Shown: positions 7,928 through 13,941, counted from the stretch's first letter. The stretch is DNA of 16,948 nt from JBEKIK01 sp050013075 (GCA_050013075.1 JBEKFZ010000092.1:1-16948); one strand, 5' to 3'. Notes: generated by a model not told the origin, from the sequence alone. Made by a program: numbers and translations.

Positions 7928-7976
7928 AGGATGAAGGATGAGGGATGAAGGATGAGGGATGAAGGATGAAGGATGA
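7921..7976 (+). repeat. Eight-unit AGGATGA/GGGATGA array
   Basis: Eight unbroken 7-bp units, six AGGATGA and two GGGATGA. The first unit overlaps the stop codon of the 58-residue gene. It is the longest stop-side array here. Confidence 0.92.
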
Positions 7977-7996
7977 ATTAAAAATGCAAAATGTGG

Positions 7997-8059
7997 AACT
8001 AAGAACACGGAACTGAAAACTGAGAACTGAAAACTGAGAACTGAAAACTGAGAACTGAA
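7997..8059 (+). repeat. Nine-unit AACTGAA/AACTGAG array
   Basis: Nine unbroken 7-bp units, mostly alternating AACTGAA and AACTGAG, end 2 nt (TC) before ATG 8062. Confidence 0.92.
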
Positions 8060-8061
8060 TC

Positions 8062-8460
8062 ATGGCTGAAGCAATGGATATTTACGGTACGGCGTTCAAG
8101 AACGGATCGACGACCCTGATGGCCCGGATCGTGGGCGCCGCCGGCGTGAATATTGCCCAGGCGGATATCGCCACGATACGTTATTCCGTGTATTTGCTCG
8201 ACGAACAGGATCCCGACGGCCGGACCCCGGTCCAAGGGCACTCGCAAATCACGCTGCCGGTGTATCAGGTCGTTTTCAACAGTCTGCAGACCGATGCGAC
8301 GTGGACCGTGGATGCCATCGGTTACAACTTCCGGCACGTGTTGGACGTATCCGTCCATCCTGCTTTTGCAGTGGCTGATCGAAAGTACTTGATCGAATAC
8401 GCCTTGACTCCGCTTGCGGGCCAGATCATTCTGGTCCGCTACCGAATCAATGTAATCTGA
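8062..8460 (+). CDS. Hypothetical beta-rich phage structural protein
   Basis: 132 residues. The start is placed at ATG 8062, where the AACTGAA array ends 2 nt upstream; there is no SD. The sequence alternates short beta strands (MDIYGTAFKNGSTTLMARI, ATIRYSVYLLDE, TWTVDAIGYNFRHVLDV) and ends YLIEYALTPLAGQIILVRYRINVI. It resembles the compact beta domains at the N-terminus of phage baseplate-upper proteins and shares general style with the 519-residue gene upstream. No signal peptide, membrane segment or catalytic motif is seen. Genes on both sides are virion-type, so a structural or assembly role is likely. It is only 15 bp from the next gene, the tightest spacing in the set, so the two are probably co-translated. 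Family not recognised. Confidence 0.6.
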   Translation: MAEAMDIYGTAFKNGSTTLMARIVGAAGVNIAQADIATIRYSVYLLDEQDPDGRTPVQGHSQITLPVYQVVFNSLQTDATWTVDAIGYNFRHVLDVSVHPAFAVADRKYLIEYALTPLAGQIILVRYRINVI

Positions 8461-8475
8461 GGTTTTTGTAGAAAG

Positions 8476-8700
8476 ATGAGTATTATGCCCGGCGACATCG
8501 AACAAATTGCCCTGATTAAAAGTCAAACACTCGCCCGAATCGCGGAAATAACCGCCGAACCCAAGCCGTCGTACAATATCGACGGCCAAAAAGTCGATTG
8601 GGGCGATTACCTGAAACAGTTGCAACAAACCGCCGACTGGTGCGATGCCCAACTGGCCGCTCAAGCGCCGATTGAAGTGCGGTCGCAAGGAATTACATAA
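8476..8700 (+). CDS. Small helical protein, possible head-tail connector partner
   Basis: 74 residues, starting 15 bp after the previous stop with only a weak purine stretch (AGAAAG) before the ATG. It is almost wholly helical: PGDIEQIALIKSQTLARIAEIT, then PSYNIDGQKVDWGDYLKQLQQTADWCDAQL. The layout of two helices around a short beta turn with I-D-G-Q is seen in small phage proteins near the head-tail connector genes, and the head-closure-like gene is next. The role is inferred from position only. A second in-frame ATG lies at 8485 (MPGD), so the true start may be three codons later. It ends TAA 8698-8700, followed by the AGGATGA array. Confidence 0.6.
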   Translation: MSIMPGDIEQIALIKSQTLARIAEITAEPKPSYNIDGQKVDWGDYLKQLQQTADWCDAQLAAQAPIEVRSQGIT

Positions 8701-8706
8701 AAAAGA

Positions 8707-8841
8707 AGGATGAAGGATGAGGGATGAAGGATGAATGAAAAGGCCGGAGACGGTAGGATTTAGGCTGGAGGTTGAAACTGAAAGCTCTGAACCAACCGCT
8801 TGCAGTTTTATACTGCACACTGTCCACTGCCCACTAACTAC
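8707..8841 (+). repeat. Gap module with decayed palindrome
   Basis: Four AGGATGA/GGGATGA units at 8707-8734, a worn palindrome (AACCGCTTGCAGTTT, one arm mismatch) within 8793-8808, and four start-side units (TGCACAC, TGTCCAC, TGCCCAC, TAACTAC) at 8814-8841. Same order as 3508-3632. Confidence 0.82.
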
Positions 8842-8873
8842 CATATATCTCTATTCCAGGACCTCAAACACCC

Positions 8874-9557
8874 ATGCCTGCCAACTTTGATCCTAGCGCC
8901 GATTTCAGCCGGGTTGCCGATAATACGGAATCCGTGACGCTCTTGCGTCGCGGGGCCGTGTCGGGTGAAGCGGGGACAGTGGTCCTTCATGCCCTTAGAC
9001 GCGCAATGCAATCCGGCGAGTTCGCCGCCAAAAACCGCGACGAATCCCGGCGATACGTCAATAGCGACGGGCAATGCATTGCGGCCGACGTCGACTGGCA
9101 CTTGCCCGCGGCCGAACTGGAAGCCCCGCCCAGTATAGGCGATACGATTCTCGACTCCGACGGCCGGCGATGGACGATCCTCGAGCTGGAACTGATTATG
9201 CTTCGCACCCGCTGGAAATGTTCCGCGCGGGAATTGTCCATTGCTTACGGCCTGGACGATACCGTTGCCATACTTAAGGTCGAATACGCCAAAAGCGACG
9301 CCGGCGCGGCCGAGCCGGCCTGGCAGATATGGCGAACGGGCGTTCGCGCGCGGATCCAGCCCCTGGAAGTCAAAGTGGACGTCGAGTATTCCGCCCGGTG
9401 TGCAACATCCACTTATCGGATATTTTTGCAGGACGATCTAATGCTCGATCATACTCATCGCATCCGCGGCGCGGACGGAACCGTTTTTCAAATCACCGCC
9501 GTAACCGGCGCCGCCCGCCTCGGAGAACTGCAAACCGTCGAAGCCGTGAAAGTTTAA
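8874..9557 (+). CDS. Head-tail joining (head-closure-like) protein
   Basis: 227 residues, ATG 8874. AGGA at 8858-8861 is a possible weak SD. The C-terminal half (about 155-227) matches the style of phage head-tail joining proteins such as SPP1 gp16 and HK97 gp7: a strand pair, then TYRIFLQDDLMLDHTHRIRGADGTVFQITAV and a last strand, LGELQTVEAVKV. The N-terminal half carries a similar pattern, SIGDTILDSDGRRWTILELEL near 95-115, preceded by a helical stretch. The protein may therefore contain two related domains in tandem. Head-closure proteins seal the portal after packaging and dock the tail. The next gene is a tail-completion type, a usual order. Typical head-closure proteins are about 100-120 residues, so the double length is notable. 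Confidence 0.6.
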   Translation: MPANFDPSADFSRVADNTESVTLLRRGAVSGEAGTVVLHALRRAMQSGEFAAKNRDESRRYVNSDGQCIAADVDWHLPAAELEAPPSIGDTILDSDGRRWTILELELIMLRTRWKCSARELSIAYGLDDTVAILKVEYAKSDAGAAEPAWQIWRTGVRARIQPLEVKVDVEYSARCATSTYRIFLQDDLMLDHTHRIRGADGTVFQITAVTGAARLGELQTVEAVKV

Positions 9558-9572
9558 CACATGAGTGAATGG

Positions 9573-9650
9573 GTGCCATGCCCACGCTTGCCGTGGGCAT
9601 GTTGAAACCGAAACAAACTATTCATGGCCACGCCAGCGTGGCCATGGCAC
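9573..9650. repeat. Nested inverted repeats, two hairpins inside outer arms
   Basis: CATGCCCACG (9577-9586) pairs exactly with CGTGGGCATG (9592-9601). CATGGCCACGC (9623-9633) pairs exactly with GCGTGGCCATG (9636-9646). Outer arms GTGCCATG (9573-9580) and CATGGCAC (9643-9650) are also exact complements. The layout could form alternative folds or a cruciform. It lies between two structural genes. Confidence 0.85.
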
Positions 9651-9660
9651 ACACTATTTA

Positions 9661-9702
9661 TAACCTATTACCTCTTACCTATAACCTCTTACCTATAACC
9701 TA
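9661..9702 (+). repeat. Six-unit TTACCTA/TAACCTC array
   Basis: Six unbroken pyrimidine-rich 7-bp units end 2 nt (CC) before ATG 9705. There is no SD. Confidence 0.9.
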
Positions 9703-9704
9703 CC

Positions 9705-10106
9705 ATGAACCTTGCTCAGGTGATTCACCAACGTTGGGCCGCGGACTCGACGCTCAACGGCCTCTTGCCGGCGACGCGGGTGTACACGGGATTGAGTTTC
9801 GATCCCGCGCGCCCGTTCGCCGTTATCTCCAAGGAAAGCGACAAACCGGAAACTTACCACAGCGACGGCTCGACCATCGACGCCGTCGGACTGCGGATAC
9901 AAGTTTACCACGATAATTACGACGCCGGAGCGGAAATCGCGCATCAAATCAAAAAGGTCTTCGACCGAACGGCCTTCGATCTTTCGGGCAGCGACAAAGT
10001 GCTGAATATCCAGCGCGGCAACGACTCGGAAAACCAAACCGGCGATGGCGTCTGGCAATTCATCATGGAATTCATTTGCACGGTTTATCTGGCCTCGGGC
10101 GTTTGA
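9705..10106 (+). CDS. Tail-completion protein, DUF3168-like
   Basis: 133 residues. It matches the DUF3168 pattern: an N-terminal helix with a tryptophan and L-N-G-L-L (VIHQRWAADSTLNGLLP), then RVYTGLSFDPARPFAVISKES, a strand carrying the diagnostic S-D-G-S with following V-x-L-R-I-Q-V (residues 52-68), a helix with A-G-A-E-I-A-H-Q-I-K-K-V-F, and a last strand near FIMEFICTVYL. DUF3168 proteins are thought to close the head-proximal end of siphovirus tails. The neighbours, head-closure before and a possible tail-tube gene after, fit. No SD is visible; the start is set by the first ATG after the array. Length is typical for the family. Confidence 0.72.
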   Translation: MNLAQVIHQRWAADSTLNGLLPATRVYTGLSFDPARPFAVISKESDKPETYHSDGSTIDAVGLRIQVYHDNYDAGAEIAHQIKKVFDRTAFDLSGSDKVLNIQRGNDSENQTGDGVWQFIMEFICTVYLASGV

Positions 10107-10143
10107 GCATAGGCTATTGGAAACACTGAAAACCAAGCACCAT

Positions 10144-10178
10144 CTACTATCTACCCCTGACCTCTGATCCCTGACTCC
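10144..10178 (+). repeat. Degenerate heptamer array before the 260-residue gene
   Basis: Five 7-bp units (CTACTAT, CTACCCC, TGACCTC, TGATCCC, TGACTCC) end 4 nt before ATG 10183. More degenerate than the others. Confidence 0.7.
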
Positions 10179-10182
10179 TATT

Positions 10183-10965
10183 ATGACAGTCGCATACAAA
10201 GAACTTACCGGTTCCCCTGTCGAAAAGTACGATGCCGGCGGCATGACCGCCACGCGGCTGTTTATTTGCGCATGGGCCGACCGAAATTCGTTCGTCCAGG
10301 AAATTCTGGGCGCGGGATGTCAATCGGGCATCAGCGATCCGGTCGCCTATCCGGGCGCGTCGAGCGTTCTGGCGATCAAGGTCAAGGTCGAACCGTTGGC
10401 CGACGATTTGGAAATTCAAGACTTGGGCGATCTTGCCGGCGGTTTGAATTCGTATCAGGGTTTCGCGAAAGTGACGGTGAGTTATGAAAAACAGACTGCA
10501 TCTTCGACGCTCAACGTCGTGGCAAGCATTGCTTCACAAAGCACGTTTATCTACTCCACAGAATTGACTTATGACACGCTGACCCTCCCGGGCGGAAATT
10601 TATATCTGCCCGGCAATACCCAAGTCGCGTTTCCCAGTGGAGCCCAAGGCACGGTCCGCATTCCGGTCACAAAACATATTCTTACCTGGAGCGGAGTGTC
10701 GAATCCGCCTTGGAACACGATCCGAAACTGCAAAGGCACTTGGAACAACGCCGCGTTTTTAGGCGCTACTGTCGGAACGCTGCTTTTCGATGGTGCAAAG
10801 GCCAAGGGGGTGTTCTCATCCATTTCCGGCTTAAGCGAATGCCCCGCTGGCTGCGATCTTGAATACATCTTCCGCGAAAATCCCTTGGCGGCCCAGTCGT
10901 CCGTGAATTTATTTTCAACTAGCGACTTCACCCTGCTGCTGCAAGCTGAAAATCAAGAAAATTAG
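10183..10965 (+). CDS. Unknown phage structural protein in the tail-tube position
   Basis: 260 residues, no SD. The protein is soluble-looking, rich in Ser, Thr, Gly and Asn, with many beta strands. Visible parts include FICAWADRNSFVQEILGAG near residues 27-45, and GFAKVTVSYEKQT near 93-105. A hydrophobic stretch, TKHILTWSGVSNPPWNTIRN, is followed by NNAAFLGATVGTLLFDGAKAKG. There is a close cysteine pair (ECPAGC) near 219-224. The end is strand-like. It is the last gene before a strong terminator. In many siphoviruses the gene after tail completion encodes the tail tube, so that role is possible, but I see no diagnostic tube motif. A capsid-associated or adaptor role would fit as well. Function is not assigned. 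Confidence 0.6.
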   Translation: MTVAYKELTGSPVEKYDAGGMTATRLFICAWADRNSFVQEILGAGCQSGISDPVAYPGASSVLAIKVKVEPLADDLEIQDLGDLAGGLNSYQGFAKVTVSYEKQTASSTLNVVASIASQSTFIYSTELTYDTLTLPGGNLYLPGNTQVAFPSGAQGTVRIPVTKHILTWSGVSNPPWNTIRNCKGTWNNAAFLGATVGTLLFDGAKAKGVFSSISGLSECPAGCDLEYIFRENPLAAQSSVNLFSTSDFTLLLQAENQEN

Positions 10966-11035
10966 GGCCGAGGAGCGCGGGAAGTGGATCATAGGGGATA
11001 GGTCATAGGGAATAGGGATTAATTCCTTTATTTAG

Positions 11036-11061
11036 CCCCCGGTGAAAACACCGGGGGTTTT
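11036..11061 (+). terminator. Rho-independent terminator ending the phage gene set
   Basis: CCCCCGGTG (11036-11044) and CACCGGGGG (11049-11057) form a perfect 9-bp stem with an AAAA loop, followed by TTTT (11058-11061). It separates the structural genes from pyrE. Confidence 0.88.
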
Positions 11062-11063
11062 GC

Positions 11064-11092
11064 TTGCGGCTTCCGCCAATAGTCTTTATACT
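11064..11092 (+). promoter_or_regulatory. Sigma-70-like promoter for pyrE
   Basis: TTGCGG (11064-11069), a 17-bp spacer and TATACT (11087-11092). The -10 box matches 5 of 6 consensus bases and the -35 matches 3. It begins directly after the terminator and leaves a leader of about 65 nt before ATG 11166. Inferred from sequence only. Confidence 0.5.
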
Positions 11093-11165
11093 CCCCCTTT
11101 CATAAAGCCAGTGCGATGGTTATACATTGGTTTCTATAAGCAAACCATCTGTGAGGAATATACCA

Positions 11166-11720
11166 ATGTATGATAAATCGGAATTGATATCTTTGGTTCG
11201 TGCGAAGGCGCTTAGGTTTGGGGATTTTACTTTGGCCTCGGGGAAAAAGGCGACTTATTATCTCGACGGCAAGCAGGTTACGCTCGATCCTTATGGGGCG
11301 AAATGGGTGGCCGAGGGGATTTTGGATCTTTTGGCCGCGGAAGGAATGCCGAAGGCCATCGGCGGGATGTCGATCGGGGCCGATCCGATCACGTCTTCGG
11401 TGGTCGTGATGTCGGCCGTGCGCGGCACGCCGATTGTCGGATTCCTGGTGCGAAAACAAGCCAAGGGCCATGGTACGAATCAATATGTCGAAGGGCCAGT
11501 GAAGCGCGGCGATAGCGTGGCCATTGTCGAAGACGTTGTCACTACCGGCGGATCGTCGCTTGAGGCCATCGAGCGGGTCGAGGCCTTTGGGCTTAAAGTC
11601 CAACGGATTATCGCCATCATCGACCGCATGGAAGGCGGGGCCGAGGCATTCGCCAAAAAAGGCTACAAGTTTTCCAGCCTGCTTACGATCCGCGATTTTG
11701 GCATAGAGCCGCCGAGATAA
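11166..11720 (+). CDS. pyrE: Orotate phosphoribosyltransferase
   Basis: 184 residues. It joins orotate and PRPP to form orotidine 5'-phosphate in pyrimidine synthesis, in the cytoplasm, normally as a dimer. The PRPP-binding loop is VEDVVTTGGSS at residues 121-131. The flexible catalytic loop is FLVRKQAKGHGTNQ at 93-106, with K97, K100 and H102. FGDFTLASGKKATYYLD at 18-34 is the usual N-terminal signature, and SIGADPI at 69-75 is the conserved turn. The start is ATG 11166, 7 nt after GAGGAA (11153-11158); a TTG at 11127 in frame would add 13 residues without support. Length is slightly short of the E. coli enzyme (213) but normal for this subfamily. It has its own candidate promoter and a terminator downstream at 11913-11932. 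Confidence 0.93.
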   Translation: MYDKSELISLVRAKALRFGDFTLASGKKATYYLDGKQVTLDPYGAKWVAEGILDLLAAEGMPKAIGGMSIGADPITSSVVVMSAVRGTPIVGFLVRKQAKGHGTNQYVEGPVKRGDSVAIVEDVVTTGGSSLEAIERVEAFGLKVQRIIAIIDRMEGGAEAFAKKGYKFSSLLTIRDFGIEPPR

Positions 11721-11722
11721 TA

Positions 11723-11764
11723 AGGATGAAGGATGAAGGATGAATTCAGAATGCGGAATTATGA
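11723..11764 (+). repeat. AGGATGA array after pyrE
   Basis: Three AGGATGA units followed by ATTCAGA, ATGCGGA and ATTATGA in 7-bp register, starting 2 nt after the pyrE stop. Confidence 0.85.
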
Positions 11765-11773
11765 GTGATGGAT

Positions 11774-11894
11774 ATTAAGAGCTTATCCTAAAACCGGTCG
11801 TCATTCTGAGCAAAGCGAAGAATCTAGCCTCTATTATCCAGATCCTTCGCTATGCTCAGGATGACAAAAATGGGTATTTGGATAGGCTCTAAAT
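11774..11894. mobile_element. Miniature inverted-repeat element, 113-121 bp, no coding
   Basis: Outer imperfect arms run from about 11774 (ATTAAGAGCTTATCC) to 11894 (GGATAGGCTCTAAAT). Inner arms GTCATTCTGAGC...GAATCT (from 11800) and AGATCCTTCGC...GATGAC (to 11864) match at 23 of 26 positions. The inner part is the GTCATTCTGAGC / GCTCAGGATGAC type dispersed repeat seen in several bacterial phyla. No target duplication is clear, so the boundaries are approximate. Confidence 0.65.
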
Positions 11895-11912
11895 ACAATT
11901 GAACTATCCGCG

Positions 11913-11932
11913 AACCCGCAAGCGGGTTTTTT
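11913..11932 (+). terminator. Rho-independent terminator after pyrE
   Basis: AACCCGC and GCGGGTT form a 7-bp stem around AA, with a run of six T at 11927-11932. It is a variant of the 3554-3569 palindrome in the opposite orientation (loop AA instead of TT). Confidence 0.72.
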
Positions 11933-11952
11933 CATCCTTCATCCCTCATCCT
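11932..11952 (-). repeat. AGGATGA array in reverse orientation
   Basis: TCATCCT, TCATCCC and TCATCCT are the complement of AGGATGA-type units. With the palindrome at 11913-11928 they form an inverted copy of the array-palindrome pair, although no gene reads on the - strand here. Confidence 0.85.
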
Positions 11953-12268
11953 TACTTCCCGCTTTCTATCCGTACAATCGTTTCCATCAATAACTTCGAT
12001 AGGGGGGTGGTAAAAACAGGCTATCTTACCTGACTCAGGCTCGAAAAAACTCAACCCCTTGACTTAGCGTTCCGATGGTAACGATAAGGCAAGAGGGGAA
12101 AACCTTGTGCCTATTTTTATGAGAATATGGGCAAAATAAATTGTATGGTATATATGGGAGAAATAGTTTTGGGCAGGAGAATTTAACGATTTCGTAGCCC
12201 CCGCCTGTTGCACTAAAACTGCATGATACATAATTTAAACTGTCTATTTCGCTTCGGAGAGCATACTC
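11953..12268 (+). other. 316-bp gene-free leader of glgA with a possible structured RNA
   Basis: No ORF of useful size on either strand. Segment 12011-12119 could fold: TAAAAA (12011-12016) with TTTTTA (12114-12119), AGGC (12018-12021) with GCCT (12109-12112), CCTG/CAGG (12029-12039), CCCC (12055-12058) with GGGG (12095-12098) extended by TTG/CAA, and CGTT/AACG (12068-12083). From 12120 the sequence is AT-rich. A weak promoter candidate is TTGCAC (12208-12213) with CATAAT (12229-12234), spacer only 15 bp. I do not recognise a known riboswitch. The glgA ribosome binding site is GGAGAG (12256-12261). Confidence 0.35.
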
Positions 12269-13762
12269 GTGAATATCTTGCTGGCGACTAGTGAAGCGGT
12301 GCCGTTTGCCAAGACGGGCGGACTGGCCGACGTGTGTGGAGCCCTACCGGCAGAGTTGGCCAAACTTGGGCATCGCCCCGCGGTTATACTTCCGGCGTAT
12401 CGCCAAACGCGATATTGCAAGCAGCCCATCGAATCGCTGGGGATCGATTTCGTCGTACCCATTGGCAGCAAGACCGTGGCCGGCCATTTGTTGCGCAGCA
12501 CTTTGCCGGGCACGGACGTGCCCGTGTATCTCGTGCGCCAGGATCATTATTACGACCGCGACCAACTCTACAGCGTCGACGGCAAGGACTACAACGACAA
12601 CTGCGAGCGTTTTGTGTTTTTCAGCCGGGCCGTGTTGGAGGCCGTGCGATTGCTCGATCTTGACGTGGACGTGATCCATACCAACGACTGGCAGACCGGA
12701 ATGATTCCCGCCTACTTGAAGATCGAATATCACAATCTCCCGCGCTACCGGCAGATCGCCAGTTTATTCACGGTCCATAACATATCGTATCAAGGTCAGT
12801 TCTGGCATTGGGACATGTTGTTGACCGGACTGGATTGGAAGTATTTCAATTGGCACCAAATGGAATTTCATGGAAAATTGAATATTTTGAAGACGGGCAT
12901 GGTGTTCGCCGACTCTATCAGCACGGTCAGTCCGCGTTATGCCGTGGAAATCCAGAGCAATCCCCTGGGATGCGGTTTGGAAGGCGTGCTGCAATATCGG
13001 CGCGACGTGCTTTCGGGCATTCTCAACGGCATCGACCCGAACGAGTGGAACCCGGCCTCCGACAAGCATTTGGCGACGAATTACGACGTGACATCATTTT
13101 CCCTTGGCAAACCGTTGTGCAAAGCGGCGCTGCAAAAAGAACTGGGACTGCCGCTGGAGTCGGAAGTGCCGCTGGTCGGACTGGTGGGCCGGCTTACCGA
13201 TCAAAAGGGCCTGGACCTGATTGCCGACGTGATGCAGCGCTGGGTCCAAAGCGCGGACGTGCAATGGGCGATTTTGGGTACGGGCCAGCCCAAGTATCAC
13301 AAACTTTTGGAAAATCTCTCGCAGCGATTTCCGCAAAAGGCGGCTGTGCGATTGGAATTTTCCAATCCGCTTGCCCATCGCATCGAGGCCGGGGCCGACA
13401 TGTTCATCATGCCCAGCCGGTTCGAGCCTTGCGGGCTGAATCAGCTTTACAGTCTGCGTTACGGCACCGTGCCGGTGGTCCGCGCCACGGGCGGCCTGGC
13501 CGACACCATCGTGGGCTACGACGAGCAAACCGCCGCCTCCGGGCAGGCCAACGGTTTCAGTTTCCAGGAATACAGTTCCTTGGCTTTTAGCGAGACCCTG
13601 CGCCAGGCGTGCGACGTATATCGCAAGCCCGAGGTCTGGAACCGCTTGATCACCACGGGCATGAAGCAGGATTGGTCGTGGAACCACAGCGCGAAACAAT
13701 ACGTCGAATTATACAAAACGACCGTCGCACGTTTTCGACAGGCGACCGGCGCGGAGCTTTGA
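12269..13762 (+). CDS. glgA: Glycogen synthase, GT5 family
   Basis: 497 residues with a GTG start, 7 nt after GGAGAG (12256-12261). It extends alpha-1,4-glucan chains from ADP-glucose (or UDP-glucose) in the cytoplasm. The N-terminal Rossmann half opens MNILLATSEAVPFAKTGGLADVCGALP; KTGGLADV at 15-22 is the substrate-binding signature. The middle carries HTNDWQTGMIP and FTVHNISYQGQF, both conserved in GT5 enzymes. The C-terminal half has VGRLTDQKGLDL, then SRFEPCGLNQLYSLRYGTVPVVRATGGLADTI with E386 matching the catalytic region of E. coli GlgA (E377). The length is slightly above the usual 477. The GH57 gene follows after a 179-bp gap that contains a miniature inserted element. The role as GlgA is well supported; the nucleotide donor is not shown. 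Confidence 0.94.
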   Translation: MNILLATSEAVPFAKTGGLADVCGALPAELAKLGHRPAVILPAYRQTRYCKQPIESLGIDFVVPIGSKTVAGHLLRSTLPGTDVPVYLVRQDHYYDRDQLYSVDGKDYNDNCERFVFFSRAVLEAVRLLDLDVDVIHTNDWQTGMIPAYLKIEYHNLPRYRQIASLFTVHNISYQGQFWHWDMLLTGLDWKYFNWHQMEFHGKLNILKTGMVFADSISTVSPRYAVEIQSNPLGCGLEGVLQYRRDVLSGILNGIDPNEWNPASDKHLATNYDVTSFSLGKPLCKAALQKELGLPLESEVPLVGLVGRLTDQKGLDLIADVMQRWVQSADVQWAILGTGQPKYHKLLENLSQRFPQKAAVRLEFSNPLAHRIEAGADMFIMPSRFEPCGLNQLYSLRYGTVPVVRATGGLADTIVGYDEQTAASGQANGFSFQEYSSLAFSETLRQACDVYRKPEVWNRLITTGMKQDWSWNHSAKQYVELYKTTVARFRQATGAEL

Positions 13763-13785
13763 GCAGCGGTGTTCCCGCGCATGAG

Positions 13786-13901
13786 AGGTTGTGAATTTAT
13801 TGTCTGAATATCGCAAGGAATACAATATGTAGGGTGCGTGCAACGCACCATCCCCCATGGATTGCGGTGCGTTTCACGCACCCTACAAAAATTCACAACC
13901 T
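13786..13901. mobile_element. 116-bp MITE-like element with 5-bp target duplication
   Basis: Terminal inverted repeats AGGTTGTGAATTT (13786-13798) and AAATTCACAACCT (13889-13901) are exact over 13 bp. ATGAG flanks both ends as a direct repeat (13781-13785 and 13902-13906), the mark of transposition. Inside lies a second inverted repeat with 13-bp exact arms (TGTAGGGTGCGTG, 13828-13840; CACGCACCCTACA, 13875-13887). There is no coding capacity, so movement would need a transposase from elsewhere. Confidence 0.85.
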
Positions 13902-13941
13902 ATGAGTTCGGGAACAAGGAAAGGAATCTACAAGGACAGCC

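Noticed and set aside
7921..8059. CRISPR array
   Set aside because: The units are 7 bp with no spacers; it is a plain tandem repeat.
10966..11165. Phage attachment site at the end of the phage set
   Set aside because: No tRNA gene, no integrase and no direct repeat of useful length is visible near the junction.
11776..11891. TA target duplication around the element after pyrE
   Set aside because: TA can be found on both sides only by shifting the ends by one base relative to the inverted repeats, so it is not convincing.
12059..12087. TTGACT as a -35 box for glgA
   Set aside because: No acceptable -10 hexamer lies 16-18 bp downstream, and the TTG falls within a paired arm of the possible RNA fold.
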